Made by a program: the position numbers and the translations under genes
Shown here: in pieces, positions 28,130-36,885 of the stretch
How positions within the stretch are numbered: position 1 is the stretch's first letter
Layout: the number at the start of each line of letters is the position of its first letter
Assembly (NCBI RefSeq): GCF_002950945.1
Contig: NZ_CP012673.1
Coordinates: 6,710,501-6,774,500, forward strand
Reading direction: 5' to 3'
Origin: Sorangium cellulosum
Lineage (GTDB): Bacteria; Myxococcota_A; Polyangia; Polyangiales; Polyangiaceae
DNA: 64,000 nucleotides
Notes under the pieces: model-generated
What the model saw: the letters and a program-made list of their open reading frames with translations, nothing else
Told to the model about the DNA's origin: nothing
Database searches by the model: none

Positions 28130-30862
28130 GTGAATCCCCTGCCCAAGATGGATCGTGCGCACGACGTGCTTCACGAGCAGTTTCAGAGCCTCGACCCGAT
28201 CTTCAAGCCCCGGAACGTCGCCGTCATCGGAGCGACCGAGAACAGCGGCGCCGTCGGCCGCACGCTCCTCTGGAACCTGATCAGCAACCCGTTCGGCGGG
28301 ACGGTCTTCCCGGTGAACCCCAAGCGGTCGAGCGTGCTCGGGATCAAGGCGTACCCGAACATCGCCGCCGTGCCCGCCAAGGTGGATCTGGCGGTGATCG
28401 TCACGCCGGCCTCGACCGTGCCGGGCCTGCTCGGCGAGTGTGTCGACGCCGGCGTCCGCGGCGCGATCATCATCTCGGCCGGGTTCAAGGAGATGGGCCC
28501 GCCGGGCATCCAGCTCGAGCGGCAGATCATGGAGCGCGCCCGCGGGAAGATGCGCATCATCGGCCCGAACTGCCTGGGCGTCATGAACCCGATCGGCGGG
28601 CTCAACGCCACGTTCGCCAAGGGGCAGGCGCGGCCGGGCAAGGTGGCGTTCATCAGCCAGTCCGGCGCGCTCTGCACGGCGGTGCTCGACTGGAGCCTCC
28701 GGGAGCAGGTCGGCTTCAGCGCGTTCGTCAGCGTCGGCTCGATGCTCGACGTCGGCTGGGGCGACCTCGTCGACTACCTCGGCAACGACCCCAAGACGAA
28801 CAGCATCCTGATCTACATGGAGTCGATCGGCGACGCGCGATCGTTCCTGTCGGCCGCCCGCGAGGTGGCGCTGAACAAGCCGATCATCGTGATCAAACCC
28901 GGCCGCAGCGAGGCCGCGGCCAAGGCGGCGGCGTCGCACACCGGCTCGCTCACCGGCTCGGACGAGGTGCTCGAGGCGGCGTTCCGGCGCGTGGGCGTGC
29001 TGCGGGTCGGCGAGATCGCGGATCTCTTCTCCATGGCCGAGACGCTGGCGAAGCAGCCCCGGCCGCGCGGCGACCGGCTCTGCATCGTGACGAACGCCGG
29101 CGGCCCGGGCGTGCTGGCGACCGACGCGCTCGTCGCGAACGGCGGCGAGCTGGCGCCGCTCTCGCCGGAGACCCTGGGCGAGCTGAGCGGCTTCTTGCCC
29201 GCCGCCTGGAGCCGCAACAACCCGGTGGACGTGCTCGGCGATGCGGGTGCCGACCGTTACGCGCGGGCGCTCGAGGTCTGCGCCAGGGACCCGAACAACG
29301 ACGGCGTGCTCGTCATCCTCACCCCGCAGGACATGACCGAATCCACGCAGACCGCCGAGGCCCTGCGCAAGCATGCGCACATCGAGGGCAAGCCGGTCCT
29401 GGCCAGCTGGATGGGCGGCGCGGAGGTGGAGGCGGGCCGGACGATCCTCGCCCGCGCCGGCGTCCCGACGTTCGACTACCCCGACATCGCCGCGCGCGCG
29501 TTCTGTTCCATGGTCCGCTACGCGGACAACCTGCGCGCGCTCTACGAGACGCCGAGCATGGATGAGCACGCGCGCGACGTCGATCGCGAGAAGGCCAGGG
29601 CGCTCGTCGACGGCGTCCGCGCGTCGGGCCGGACGTTGATGGATGAGTTCGAGTCGAAGCAGCTCATGGCGGCTTACGGCATCCCGACGGTGCAGACCGC
29701 CGTCGCGAGGAGCGTCGAGGAGGCCTCCGCGACGGCGACGCAGATGGGGTATCCGATCGTCCTCAAGCTCTACAGCGCGACGATCACACACAAGACCGAC
29801 GTGGGCGGCGTGAAGCTGAACCTGCCCGACGACGCCGCGGTCCGCCGGGCCTTCGAGGAGATCCGCGAGGGCGTCACGCAGAAGGCCGGCGCCGAGCACT
29901 TCCAGGGCGTGACGGTCCAGCCGATGGTCTCGCTGAAGGACACTTACGAGATCATCCTCGGCAGCTCGGTGGATCCGCAGTTCGGTCCGGTGCTCCTGTT
30001 CGGGGCCGGCGGGCAGCTCGTCGAGGTCTTCAAGGACCGCGCGCTCGGCCTGCCGCCGCTCAACGCGACGCTGGCCCGGCGCATGATGGAGCAGACCAAG
30101 ATCCACCACGCCCTGAAGGGCGTGCGCGGCAGGAAGCCGGTGGACCTCGCGGCGCTCGAGCACCTGCTCGTGCGGTTCTCTCAGATGGTGATCGAGCAGC
30201 GATGGATCCGCGAGATCGACATCAACCCGCTCGCCGTCAGCGACGAGCGGATGATCGCGCTCGACGCGCGGGTCGTCCTGCACCCGTCGGACACGCCGGA
30301 GTCGGCGCTCCCGAGGTCGGCGATCCGCGAGTACCCGACCCAGTACGTGACGGAGCTCGAGGGCAAGGACGGGCAGACGTTCACGATCCGCCCGATCCGC
30401 CCCGAGGACGAGCCGCTGCTGGTCAAGTTCCACCAGGGGCTCTCCGAGCGGACCGTGCGGCTCCGGTATTTCCACCCGATGCAGCTCGACCTGCGCACCG
30501 CCCACGAGCGGCTGACCCGCGTCTGCTTCGCCGACTACGACCGCGAGATGGCGCTGGTGGTCGAGAGGCCGCCCGCGGGCGGCGCGGACCGCGAGATCAT
30601 CGGCGTCGGCCGCCTGAGCAAGCTGCCGGGCACCAACGACTCGGAGTTCGCCCTGCTGATCAGCGACCAGCACCAGCGGCAGGGGCTCGGGGCCAGGCTG
30701 CTCGGGATGCTCGTGCAGATCGCCCGCGACGAGGGGCTCTCCCGCATCGGCGCCGACATCCTGGGCGAGAACGTGGAGATGCAGCGCGTGGCGCAGAAGC
30801 TCGGGTTCAAGCTGACGCGCGATCTGGAGGACTCGACGCTGCGGGCGGAGCTCGTTCTCTAA
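28130..30862 (+). CDS. NDP-forming acyl-CoA synthetase fused to GNAT acetyltransferase (Pat-like)
   Basis: A 910-residue cytoplasmic fusion with the same order as Salmonella Pat (YfiQ). It has a CoA-binding domain (FKPRNVAVIGATENSGAVGR), a succinyl-CoA-ligase-like domain (GPNCLGVMNP, FISQSGALC), an ATP-grasp domain (KQLMAAYGIPTV, VLKLYSATITHKTDVGGVKL), and a C-terminal GNAT domain from about 730 (FTIRPIRPEDEPLL, FALLISDQHQRQGLGARLL). GTG at 28130 is chosen because AAGGAG lies seven bases upstream. The synthetase part keeps ASHTGSLTG with its His, the residue phosphorylated in active ADP-forming acyl-CoA synthetases. Pat enzymes acetylate lysines of metabolic enzymes such as acetyl-CoA synthetase; that role is inferred here. 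Confidence 0.9.
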   Translation: MNPLPKMDRAHDVLHEQFQSLDPIFKPRNVAVIGATENSGAVGRTLLWNLISNPFGGTVFPVNPKRSSVLGIKAYPNIAAVPAKVDLAVIVTPASTVPGLLGECVDAGVRGAIIISAGFKEMGPPGIQLERQIMERARGKMRIIGPNCLGVMNPIGGLNATFAKGQARPGKVAFISQSGALCTAVLDWSLREQVGFSAFVSVGSMLDVGWGDLVDYLGNDPKTNSILIYMESIGDARSFLSAAREVALNKPIIVIKPGRSEAAAKAAASHTGSLTGSDEVLEAAFRRVGVLRVGEIADLFSMAETLAKQPRPRGDRLCIVTNAGGPGVLATDALVANGGELAPLSPETLGELSGFLPAAWSRNNPVDVLGDAGADRYARALEVCARDPNNDGVLVILTPQDMTESTQTAEALRKHAHIEGKPVLASWMGGAEVEAGRTILARAGVPTFDYPDIAARAFCSMVRYADNLRALYETPSMDEHARDVDREKARALVDGVRASGRTLMDEFESKQLMAAYGIPTVQTAVARSVEEASATATQMGYPIVLKLYSATITHKTDVGGVKLNLPDDAAVRRAFEEIREGVTQKAGAEHFQGVTVQPMVSLKDTYEIILGSSVDPQFGPVLLFGAGGQLVEVFKDRALGLPPLNATLARRMMEQTKIHHALKGVRGRKPVDLAALEHLLVRFSQMVIEQRWIREIDINPLAVSDERMIALDARVVLHPSDTPESALPRSAIREYPTQYVTELEGKDGQTFTIRPIRPEDEPLLVKFHQGLSERTVRLRYFHPMQLDLRTAHERLTRVCFADYDREMALVVERPPAGGADREIIGVGRLSKLPGTNDSEFALLISDQHQRQGLGARLLGMLVQIARDEGLSRIGADILGENVEMQRVAQKLGFKLTRDLEDSTLRAELVL

Positions 30863-30929
30863 TCGGCTCTCGTCGCGCGGGCCGCGGCGGCGCCGCAGGA
30901 GCCGCTCCTTCGCGGGGTGGCCGGCAAGC

Positions 30930-32156
30930 TCACCGCGGCGGTGGAGGCGATGCAGGGCGCTCCGGCGGAGGAGGAGGCTGCGGCACGCGAGGCGGCGGCG
31001 CGGCAGCGGGCGCGTTGGGCGGCGCGGCAGCGGGCGCTGCCGGCTCCTCGGGAGGCTCGTTCGTGGCGATGTACGAGAACGTGAGCAGCAGGTTGTTCTG
31101 GATCTGGAACAGGTCGACGAGCTGCGGCTGCCGGATGGCCTTGAACTGATAGTCGAGCGACGCCCACTCGATGAGCTTGAAGGACAGCTTGCCGAAGATC
31201 TCCACGTTGGTCAGGTCGGCCGTCCCGGGCTGCTCTCCGCGCGTCGGATCGATCATCGCGAGCTCCGCCGGCGTGAGATCGGTGTGCACGAGGGGCGCCA
31301 TCACCTCGACGCCCACCCGGTAGGTGACGCGCTTCTGCGCCAGACCGCCCCAGACGCCGACGACGCCCTCGAGGCCGAGCTGGTTGAAGTTCGACAGCTC
31401 CCTCACCTCCACGACCGTGGGCGTCCTGACGGGATTGTCGTTGATCACCAGCTGGTTCGCGCCGATCGTCTCGCGCACTCCGACGCCCAGGCGCGCCTCG
31501 ACGTTGAGGACGCGGCTCGTCACCGGCCGCGCGAACACGCCGGCCGACTCCTTGAAGAGCGTCGGCCGGAACGGGTCCGAGAGCCGCAGCCGGTTCAGCC
31601 CGTCAGCGGCGCCGCCGACGCTGTCCACGCGCCCGTCAGGCCGGGTGATCGCATAAGAGAAACCGGCGGGCCGCACGTCGACCCCCGCGAAGATCGAGCT
31701 CTGGATCGAGAACCGCCCGAACACGCCGGCCCAGTCGATGATATGATAGAGATAGACCGACTCGGCCAAGAGGCTGTCCGACGACTTGACGAACTCCGGG
31801 ATCACCGGCGTGCGCGTGGCGCCCTCGCCAAGGGTGAGGAGGTTGCGGAACTCGTGGCTCCCATGGTTGTACTCGGCGCTGCCGTCGAACTGCAGGCCGA
31901 CCGTGACCGCGGAGCCGGTCGGCTGCCCGACCACGTCCTGGTTGTCGATGAAGTTGGCGTTCGCCCCGGCGCCGACCTTCCAGATCCACCCCGCTGCCCG
32001 CTTGCTCCCTTCCCTGAAATCCACGACGAACCTCGCCCTTGGCCCCTCGGCCTTCGGCGCCTTGGCCTTCGGCGGTGGCTCCGCCGCGGCGACGCCCGCG
32101 AGCAGGCAGATGGACATGAACAGCGATGTCACAGGAGCAGAGAGGGCTCGTAGCAT
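30930..32156 (-). CDS. Outer-membrane beta-barrel protein, DUF3078-like
   Basis: A 408-residue exported protein. It has a cleavable signal (LFMSICLLAGVAAAEPPP), a Lys/Ala/Pro-rich spacer, then alternating amphipathic strands from about residue 55 (GWIWKVGAGANANFIDNQD, AVTVGLQFDGSAEYNHGSHE) resembling DUF3078 proteins. The last strand LLLTFSYIA is followed by about 45 Pro/Ala-rich residues. This is unusual, because barrel proteins normally end with the final strand and its aromatic C-terminal residue. Convergent with the Pat-like gene. The function of the family is not known to me. Confidence 0.65.
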   Translation of the reverse strand: MLRALSAPVTSLFMSICLLAGVAAAEPPPKAKAPKAEGPRARFVVDFREGSKRAAGWIWKVGAGANANFIDNQDVVGQPTGSAVTVGLQFDGSAEYNHGSHEFRNLLTLGEGATRTPVIPEFVKSSDSLLAESVYLYHIIDWAGVFGRFSIQSSIFAGVDVRPAGFSYAITRPDGRVDSVGGAADGLNRLRLSDPFRPTLFKESAGVFARPVTSRVLNVEARLGVGVRETIGANQLVINDNPVRTPTVVEVRELSNFNQLGLEGVVGVWGGLAQKRVTYRVGVEVMAPLVHTDLTPAELAMIDPTRGEQPGTADLTNVEIFGKLSFKLIEWASLDYQFKAIRQPQLVDLFQIQNNLLLTFSYIATNEPPEEPAAPAAAPPNAPAAAPPPRVPQPPPPPERPASPPPPR

Positions 32157-32649
32157 TCCGGGTCACCAACCTCCGCGCGCATGGAACCGCAAGAGCGGCG
32201 TCCATGTCAATCCACATGGCGGCAGCGAAGTGCGGGGCTCCGCGCGCGTACCGGACCAGCGCTTGCAGGTCCGAGGGCACGCCGCGCTGCTCCCCCGGCA
32301 GCCCACCCGTCCCGCTCTCCTCCCACGCCGTCCCACGGCCGCGTCCTGCTCGCCTCGCCCCGCGAGAAGGAGGGGGCGCGCGCCGCGCTTCTACATCGCC
32401 TCCCTCGGGCCACGTGCGGCGCCGGGCGCCGGCGTCGCACGTCCCGGAGCTCCCCTCGAGCTCCCCGTGGCCTCTGCCGACGTGGAGGGCACCGCGCGCC
32501 CCTGGCTGGCGCGTGAGGGAGGGCGACATCTCGCGGACGGCCAACAAGGCATGAGCTTGCCTTACACACGATGATATGTTAGTGGCGCTGAAAATCGAGT
32601 CGCGTCCCTGCTCGGCGCAGGGGGGTCCGGCATCAGACGGGGAGATGCT
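32157..32649. other. Divergent intergenic region, no supported gene
   Basis: Promoter space between the barrel gene and the sulfotransferase gene. The right 100 bp drops in GC and contains ACGATGATATGTTAG, which could include a -10-like element, but spacing to any -35 is poor. Confidence 0.35.
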
Positions 32650-33459
32650 TTGTTTATTTCTCACAAATACAAGGCGATTTTCGTTCATATCCAGCGGACG
32701 GGAGGGAATTCGATCCAGAAGATCTTCGAGGAGTTCGATCCAGATCTGATCGAGACGGTTCCGGTCGATCCGTCGAAGAATCGAACGAAGCACTGCTACA
32801 TTTCGGACATCAAGGCCGCCGTCGACGAAGCCGTCTTCGAGCGTTACGTCAAGTTCTGCGTCGTGAGGAACCCCTTCGATCGCATGGTGTCGTGGTACTC
32901 TCATTTCAAGGATAGAGGGAACGACGAGGACGCGCGGATCAGGCTGAACCAGGGCGACAGAGCCCTGAGGATGTACTACCGCGGCCTGAAGATCCTAGGA
33001 CGGAACAGCGAGCTCTCGGCCGCCTATACGAAGCTATGGCTGAGGTTCTCCCGGATGTTCAAGCGATTCGAGCCAGGCAGCGCGGAGGAGGTGGCGATCC
33101 GGTTCGCCGCGATCGGAGAGCGCGTGATGAGCGAGGTCAACAAGAACGCGTCCAGCTTCGAGGAGTTCGTGATGCTCCCGAGAGACTACCCGGGCGGCAT
33201 CTTCGAGCGGTTCTACATCGACCAGGCGGAGTACGCCTCGCACGACGGCCGCCTGGCCATGGACAGGATCCTGAAGGTCGAGAGCCTCTCCCAGGATTTC
33301 GAGGCGCTGGCCGAGCAGATCGGCTTCGAGGGCAGGCTCCCCCATGTGAACAGGTCGAGCCGCAAGGCGCGTTATCAAGAGTACTACAACGAGAAGACGA
33401 GGGCGATCGTCGCCGAGAGATTCAGGCGAGACTGCGAATACTTCGGTTACAGCTTCTGA
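32650..33459 (+). CDS. Sulfotransferase family 2 protein
   Basis: A 269-residue cytoplasmic sulfotransferase predicted to move sulfate from PAPS to an unknown acceptor. The 5'-phosphosulfate loop is FVHIQRTGGNSIQKI (family norm HIPKTGGTS, so the Lys is Arg here). The 3'-phosphate block is CVVRNPFDRMVSWYSHFKD (norm VRDPFDRLVSAY). TTG start, with GGGGAG about five bases upstream; the ATG just before is in another frame. GC content is lower than in neighbours. A PvdE-type exporter follows after 340 bp on the same strand. The acceptor could be a carbohydrate or a secreted metabolite. Confidence 0.85.
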   Translation: MFISHKYKAIFVHIQRTGGNSIQKIFEEFDPDLIETVPVDPSKNRTKHCYISDIKAAVDEAVFERYVKFCVVRNPFDRMVSWYSHFKDRGNDEDARIRLNQGDRALRMYYRGLKILGRNSELSAAYTKLWLRFSRMFKRFEPGSAEEVAIRFAAIGERVMSEVNKNASSFEEFVMLPRDYPGGIFERFYIDQAEYASHDGRLAMDRILKVESLSQDFEALAEQIGFEGRLPHVNRSSRKARYQEYYNEKTRAIVAERFRRDCEYFGYSF

Positions 33460-33801
33460 GCTCGGCTGGCGCGTCCGGCGCACCCGCGGAAGGGCCGTCG
33501 TGCCTCGCGGGCCGCGCGCGGCGCGCTGTCGCGCTCGCTGCCCGGAGGGCGCCCCGAGCGAGCACCTCCCCGCGCGGCGAGCCTCGCCCGGCCGCCTCTT
33601 GGCCTCGCCGGCGGCCCTGGATGAGCTGCCCAGGCGCTCCGCTGGTCGAGGCCTCAGATCGGCCAGGATCCCGCCCCAACAAGCGGATTGGGGCTAGCCT
33701 CGCGCCGCGAGGAGCGTGTACCATGCCGCCGGGGCGCGACGGGGATCGGACAGGACCTCACGCGTCAGCCCCGCACCTCCACAGCAAGCGCTATCACCGC
33801 A
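33460..33801. other. Intergenic region upstream of ABC exporter
   Basis: GC-rich spacer with no supported gene or clear ribosome site. I looked for a small precursor-peptide gene before the exporter and found none with a ribosome site. Confidence 0.35.
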
Positions 33802-35463
33802 ATGACGCTCGTCGACCTGATCACCAGCGAAGCCGCAGCCGAACGTAAACGCCTCCTCGTCGCTGCGAGCCTGGCCGGGATTGCGAACTCGCTCGTCATC
33901 CTCTTCGTGAACCTGGCGGTGCACTCGGACGACAGCAGCGGCCTGCGCATGTTCGCCATGTTCGTGCTGGCGATCGTGCTGTTCGTCCTCGCGGCCCGGC
34001 ATACCTGCCACCGGACGGTGCACATCATCGAGTCCGCGCTCCAGCGCATCAAGACCAGGATCGTGGACAAGATCGAGCGGGCGGAGCTCCAGGGGCTCGA
34101 GCGCCTCGGGACCGCGGAAATCTACGATCGGATCACCGAGAACGTGTCGGTCGTCTCCGACGCGGCGGGGCCGATCGCGCTCTGCTTGCAGTCGCTGTGC
34201 ATCCTCGCGTTCGGGACGGTCTACCTCGCCTGGCTCTCCCTCACGGCCTTCGTCGTCGTCGCCGCGATCGCCACGATCGGCATCATCATCTATCTCTCCA
34301 ACAGGAAAGAGATCAAGCGTTGCCTGCGAGAGGCGGCGAAGACGCGGGTCGTCTTCTTCGACCTGCTCACGGACCTGCTCGACGGCTTCAAGGAGGCCAA
34401 GTTCAGCCGCCGGCGCAGCCGCGAGCTCCGTGACGACATCGTGCAGACCTCCGACGGCCTCCGCCTGCTCACGGCGAAGGCGAACATCCTCTTCAACGAA
34501 AACGCGATCTTCTCGACCTGCCTCCTCTTCGCGGTGCTGGGCGGGCTCATCTTCGTCCTCCCCCGGTACATCGCCGTCGACGCCACGCTGCTCAGCCAGC
34601 TCGTCGCGGGCGTCATCTTCGTCTGGGGTCCACTCGGGCTGATGCTCAACACCTCCCAGGCGTATATCCGATCCAACGTGGCCCTCTCCCAGATCGAGGC
34701 GCTGGAGGAGAAGCTCGATGCGGCCACGCGCGAGGCGGCGTCCTCGGACGCCGAGGACCCCTGGAAGGGCCGCTTCGCCGCGCTCGAGGCGAGCCATGTC
34801 GAGTACGACTACGGCCCGCAGAACGGCGGCGGCGGGTTTCGCATCGGCCCGCTGAGCCTGACCGTGACCGCGGGAGAGGTCGTGTTCATCGTGGGCGGCA
34901 ACGGGAGCGGCAAGTCGACGTTCATGAAGGTCCTCACAGGCCTGTACCCGCCGAGCGCCGGCGCCGTGCGCGTCGATGGAATCCTCGTCCAGCCGAACAA
35001 CGTGGCGCCGTACCGCGAGATGATCTCGGCGATCTACTCGGACTTCCACCTCTTCGCGAAGCTCTACGGCCTGCTCGGCGTCGAGGAGGCGTCGGTGCAC
35101 CGCCTGCTCGCGCAGATGCAGCTCGACGGCAAGACGTCGTTCGCGAAGCAGCGCTTCACGCGGCGCGACCTGTCCACCGGCCAGCGCAAGCGGCTCGCCA
35201 TGATCGTGGCGCTCCTCGAGGATCGGCCGATCTATGTCTTCGACGAGTGGGCCGCGGATCAGGATCCCGAGTTCCGCAAGTACTTCTACGAGGACCTGCT
35301 CCCTTCGCTGAAGCGACAGGGCAAGACGGTCATCGCGGTGAGCCACGACGATCGCTACTTCCGGTGCGCGGATCGCGTGGTGACGATGGAATCCGGGAAG
35401 ATCCGGTCGATCGATCGAATGGCCACCGGCCCCGCGCAGGCGGACGCCGGGCCCGTCGCGTGA
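33802..35463 (+). CDS. Cyclic-peptide-type ABC exporter (PvdE/SyrD family)
   Basis: A 553-residue inner-membrane half-transporter with fused domains. Six predicted helices lie in residues 1-300 (LLVAASLAGIANSLVILFV and others), then an ATPase with Walker A VGGNGSGKSTFMKVLTG. The diagnostic family block follows: LSTGQRKRLAMIVAL, FDEWAADQDPEFRKYFY and VIAVSHDDRYF. The STGQRKR signature and DEWAADQDP are typical of exporters for non-ribosomal or cyclic peptides. No peptide synthetase or precursor gene is visible nearby, so the cargo is unknown. Start at ATG 33802 by similarity; no Shine-Dalgarno. Confidence 0.9.
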   Translation: MTLVDLITSEAAAERKRLLVAASLAGIANSLVILFVNLAVHSDDSSGLRMFAMFVLAIVLFVLAARHTCHRTVHIIESALQRIKTRIVDKIERAELQGLERLGTAEIYDRITENVSVVSDAAGPIALCLQSLCILAFGTVYLAWLSLTAFVVVAAIATIGIIIYLSNRKEIKRCLREAAKTRVVFFDLLTDLLDGFKEAKFSRRRSRELRDDIVQTSDGLRLLTAKANILFNENAIFSTCLLFAVLGGLIFVLPRYIAVDATLLSQLVAGVIFVWGPLGLMLNTSQAYIRSNVALSQIEALEEKLDAATREAASSDAEDPWKGRFAALEASHVEYDYGPQNGGGGFRIGPLSLTVTAGEVVFIVGGNGSGKSTFMKVLTGLYPPSAGAVRVDGILVQPNNVAPYREMISAIYSDFHLFAKLYGLLGVEEASVHRLLAQMQLDGKTSFAKQRFTRRDLSTGQRKRLAMIVALLEDRPIYVFDEWAADQDPEFRKYFYEDLLPSLKRQGKTVIAVSHDDRYFRCADRVVTMESGKIRSIDRMATGPAQADAGPVA

Positions 35464-35496
35464 CCATGGGACACTTCTCCAGCACACGGAATCGCC

Positions 35497-35703
35497 ATGC
35501 ACTTCGCTCCGCTCATCGTCATCGGCCTGCCGATCCTCACCCTCATCGCCGTCGGCCTCCTCGGCAGCACGCGGCGCATCCGGTGGTGGGGGGCGATCCT
35601 CGTCTCCCTCGTGCTGACGCCCGTGGGGGGGCTCATCGCGGCGATCCTCTCCGGGCCGCAGCGACAGAGGCGCAAGGCTCCCCCCCGGCTGGAGCGCCCC
35701 TGA
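35497..35703 (+). CDS. Small two-helix membrane protein
   Basis: A 68-residue protein of two hydrophobic helices (APLIVIGLPILTLIAVGLLG and AILVSLVLTPVGGLIAAIL) joined by a short STRRIRWW turn, with a basic tail. It starts 34 bp after the exporter stop and ends 32 bp before the SPFH gene, so it may be co-transcribed with one or both. The basic turn and tail suggest that both termini or the loop face the cytoplasm; I cannot decide which. Family not recognised. Confidence 0.6.
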   Translation: MHFAPLIVIGLPILTLIAVGLLGSTRRIRWWGAILVSLVLTPVGGLIAAILSGPQRQRRKAPPRLERP

Positions 35704-35735
35704 GGTCGTAACGTTTCCGTCACCGGAGGCTGACC

Positions 35736-36875
35736 ATGCCCAACTACGAGCCCCTGGACGACATCGAGGACAAGCCCACCTTACGGGAGCGGATCGCGGC
35801 CTGGCTGCTGGGGGTGCAGACCCTCGTCTACATGCTGGTGGTCCTCCTGCTGCTCGCGCTCGGGTTCCTGTGGCCTCGCGTGTTCATCAGCGTCCCGTCC
35901 GGACATCGCGGCGTCCTGTACCGGTACTTCGCGGGCGGCACGGTGGTGGACCCGCAAAAGATATTTGGCGAAGGGCTGCACGTCGTCGCGCCGTGGAACT
36001 CGGTGACCAACTACGAGATCCGCTTGCAGCAGAAGAGGCTGACGTTCAGCGTCCTCAGCGACGAGGGGCTCGATCTGAGCGTCGAGGTGGTGGTGCGCTA
36101 CCACCCGCGGCAGGACATGCTGGGTTATCTCCAGCGGGACATCGGGCCCGAGTATTTCGACCGCCTCATCCGGCCCGACGCCGAGGCCCATGTGCGACGC
36201 ACGTTCGGCAGCCGGCCTGCCTATGAAATCTACTCGAGCGCGCGCGACCTGCTCCAGGAGCTCGGGAACATCCCGGCGCTCGGCCGCGTCCAGAAGACGG
36301 ACGCCGGCGAGGAGGCGTTCCCCTATATCGTCATCGAGGAGCTGAAGCTCGTCGACATCGAGCTCCCGCGGATGGTCCAGGACGCCATCAAGGAGAGATT
36401 CCGGCAGGAGCAGCTCCTCCTGGAGTACAGGTACAAGCTCGAGCGGGAGGAGCAGGAGGCCGAGCGCAAGCGCACCGAGGCCGCCGGGATCCGCGATTAC
36501 AACCTCATCGCGGGCAACGTCTCCCCCGATCTCCTGCGCTGGCGCGGCATCGACGCCACGCTCGAGCTCGCGAGCTCGCAGAACGCGAAGGTCGTCGTGC
36601 TCGGCGGCGGACAAGGAGGGATCCCGCTCATGCTGAACTTCGTCGACAGCCCGATCGGCGCGCCGGCCGCCACGCCGCCCGCCGGGGGGGCGCCCGCGCC
36701 GGCGGGCAACACGGCGCCCGCGCCGGCGGGCAACGCGGCGCCCGCGAGGGCGAGCGGCGGCGCCTTGCCCCCCGCGCCCGCGGCCCCGCCCGCGCCCCAG
36801 ACGGCCGCCGAGAACGCCGCGCCGGGAGCGATCAAGACGCCTCCGCCCGCCGCGCCCGCGCCGGCCAGCCCCTGA
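35736..36875 (+). CDS. SPFH/Band 7 (prohibitin-like) membrane protein
   Basis: A 379-residue inner-membrane protein with GGAGG nine bases before the ATG. There is one N-terminal helix (YMLVVLLLLALGFLWP), followed by the SPFH domain: SVPSGHRGVLYRYFAGGTV, EGLHVVAPWNSVTNYEIR, LSVEVVVRYHP. An Ala/Glu-rich coiled coil (LEREEQEAERKRTEAAG, about 230-250) and a short globular part follow. The last about 75 residues are a Pro/Ala-rich tail with APAPAGN repeats. SPFH proteins form large membrane rings that scaffold proteases or transporters. Client unknown. Confidence 0.88.
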   Translation: MPNYEPLDDIEDKPTLRERIAAWLLGVQTLVYMLVVLLLLALGFLWPRVFISVPSGHRGVLYRYFAGGTVVDPQKIFGEGLHVVAPWNSVTNYEIRLQQKRLTFSVLSDEGLDLSVEVVVRYHPRQDMLGYLQRDIGPEYFDRLIRPDAEAHVRRTFGSRPAYEIYSSARDLLQELGNIPALGRVQKTDAGEEAFPYIVIEELKLVDIELPRMVQDAIKERFRQEQLLLEYRYKLEREEQEAERKRTEAAGIRDYNLIAGNVSPDLLRWRGIDATLELASSQNAKVVVLGGGQGGIPLMLNFVDSPIGAPAATPPAGGAPAPAGNTAPAPAGNAAPARASGGALPPAPAAPPAPQTAAENAAPGAIKTPPPAAPAPASP

Positions 36876-36885
36876 CGGCGCGCGC

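Noticed and set aside
32555..32582. TTGCCT and TATGTT as a sigma-70 promoter before the sulfotransferase
   Set aside because: The spacing is only 12 bases, too short for a normal promoter.
33802..35463. Evidence for a pyoverdine or syringomycin cluster
   Set aside because: Only the exporter belongs to that family; no peptide synthetase or maturation gene is present.
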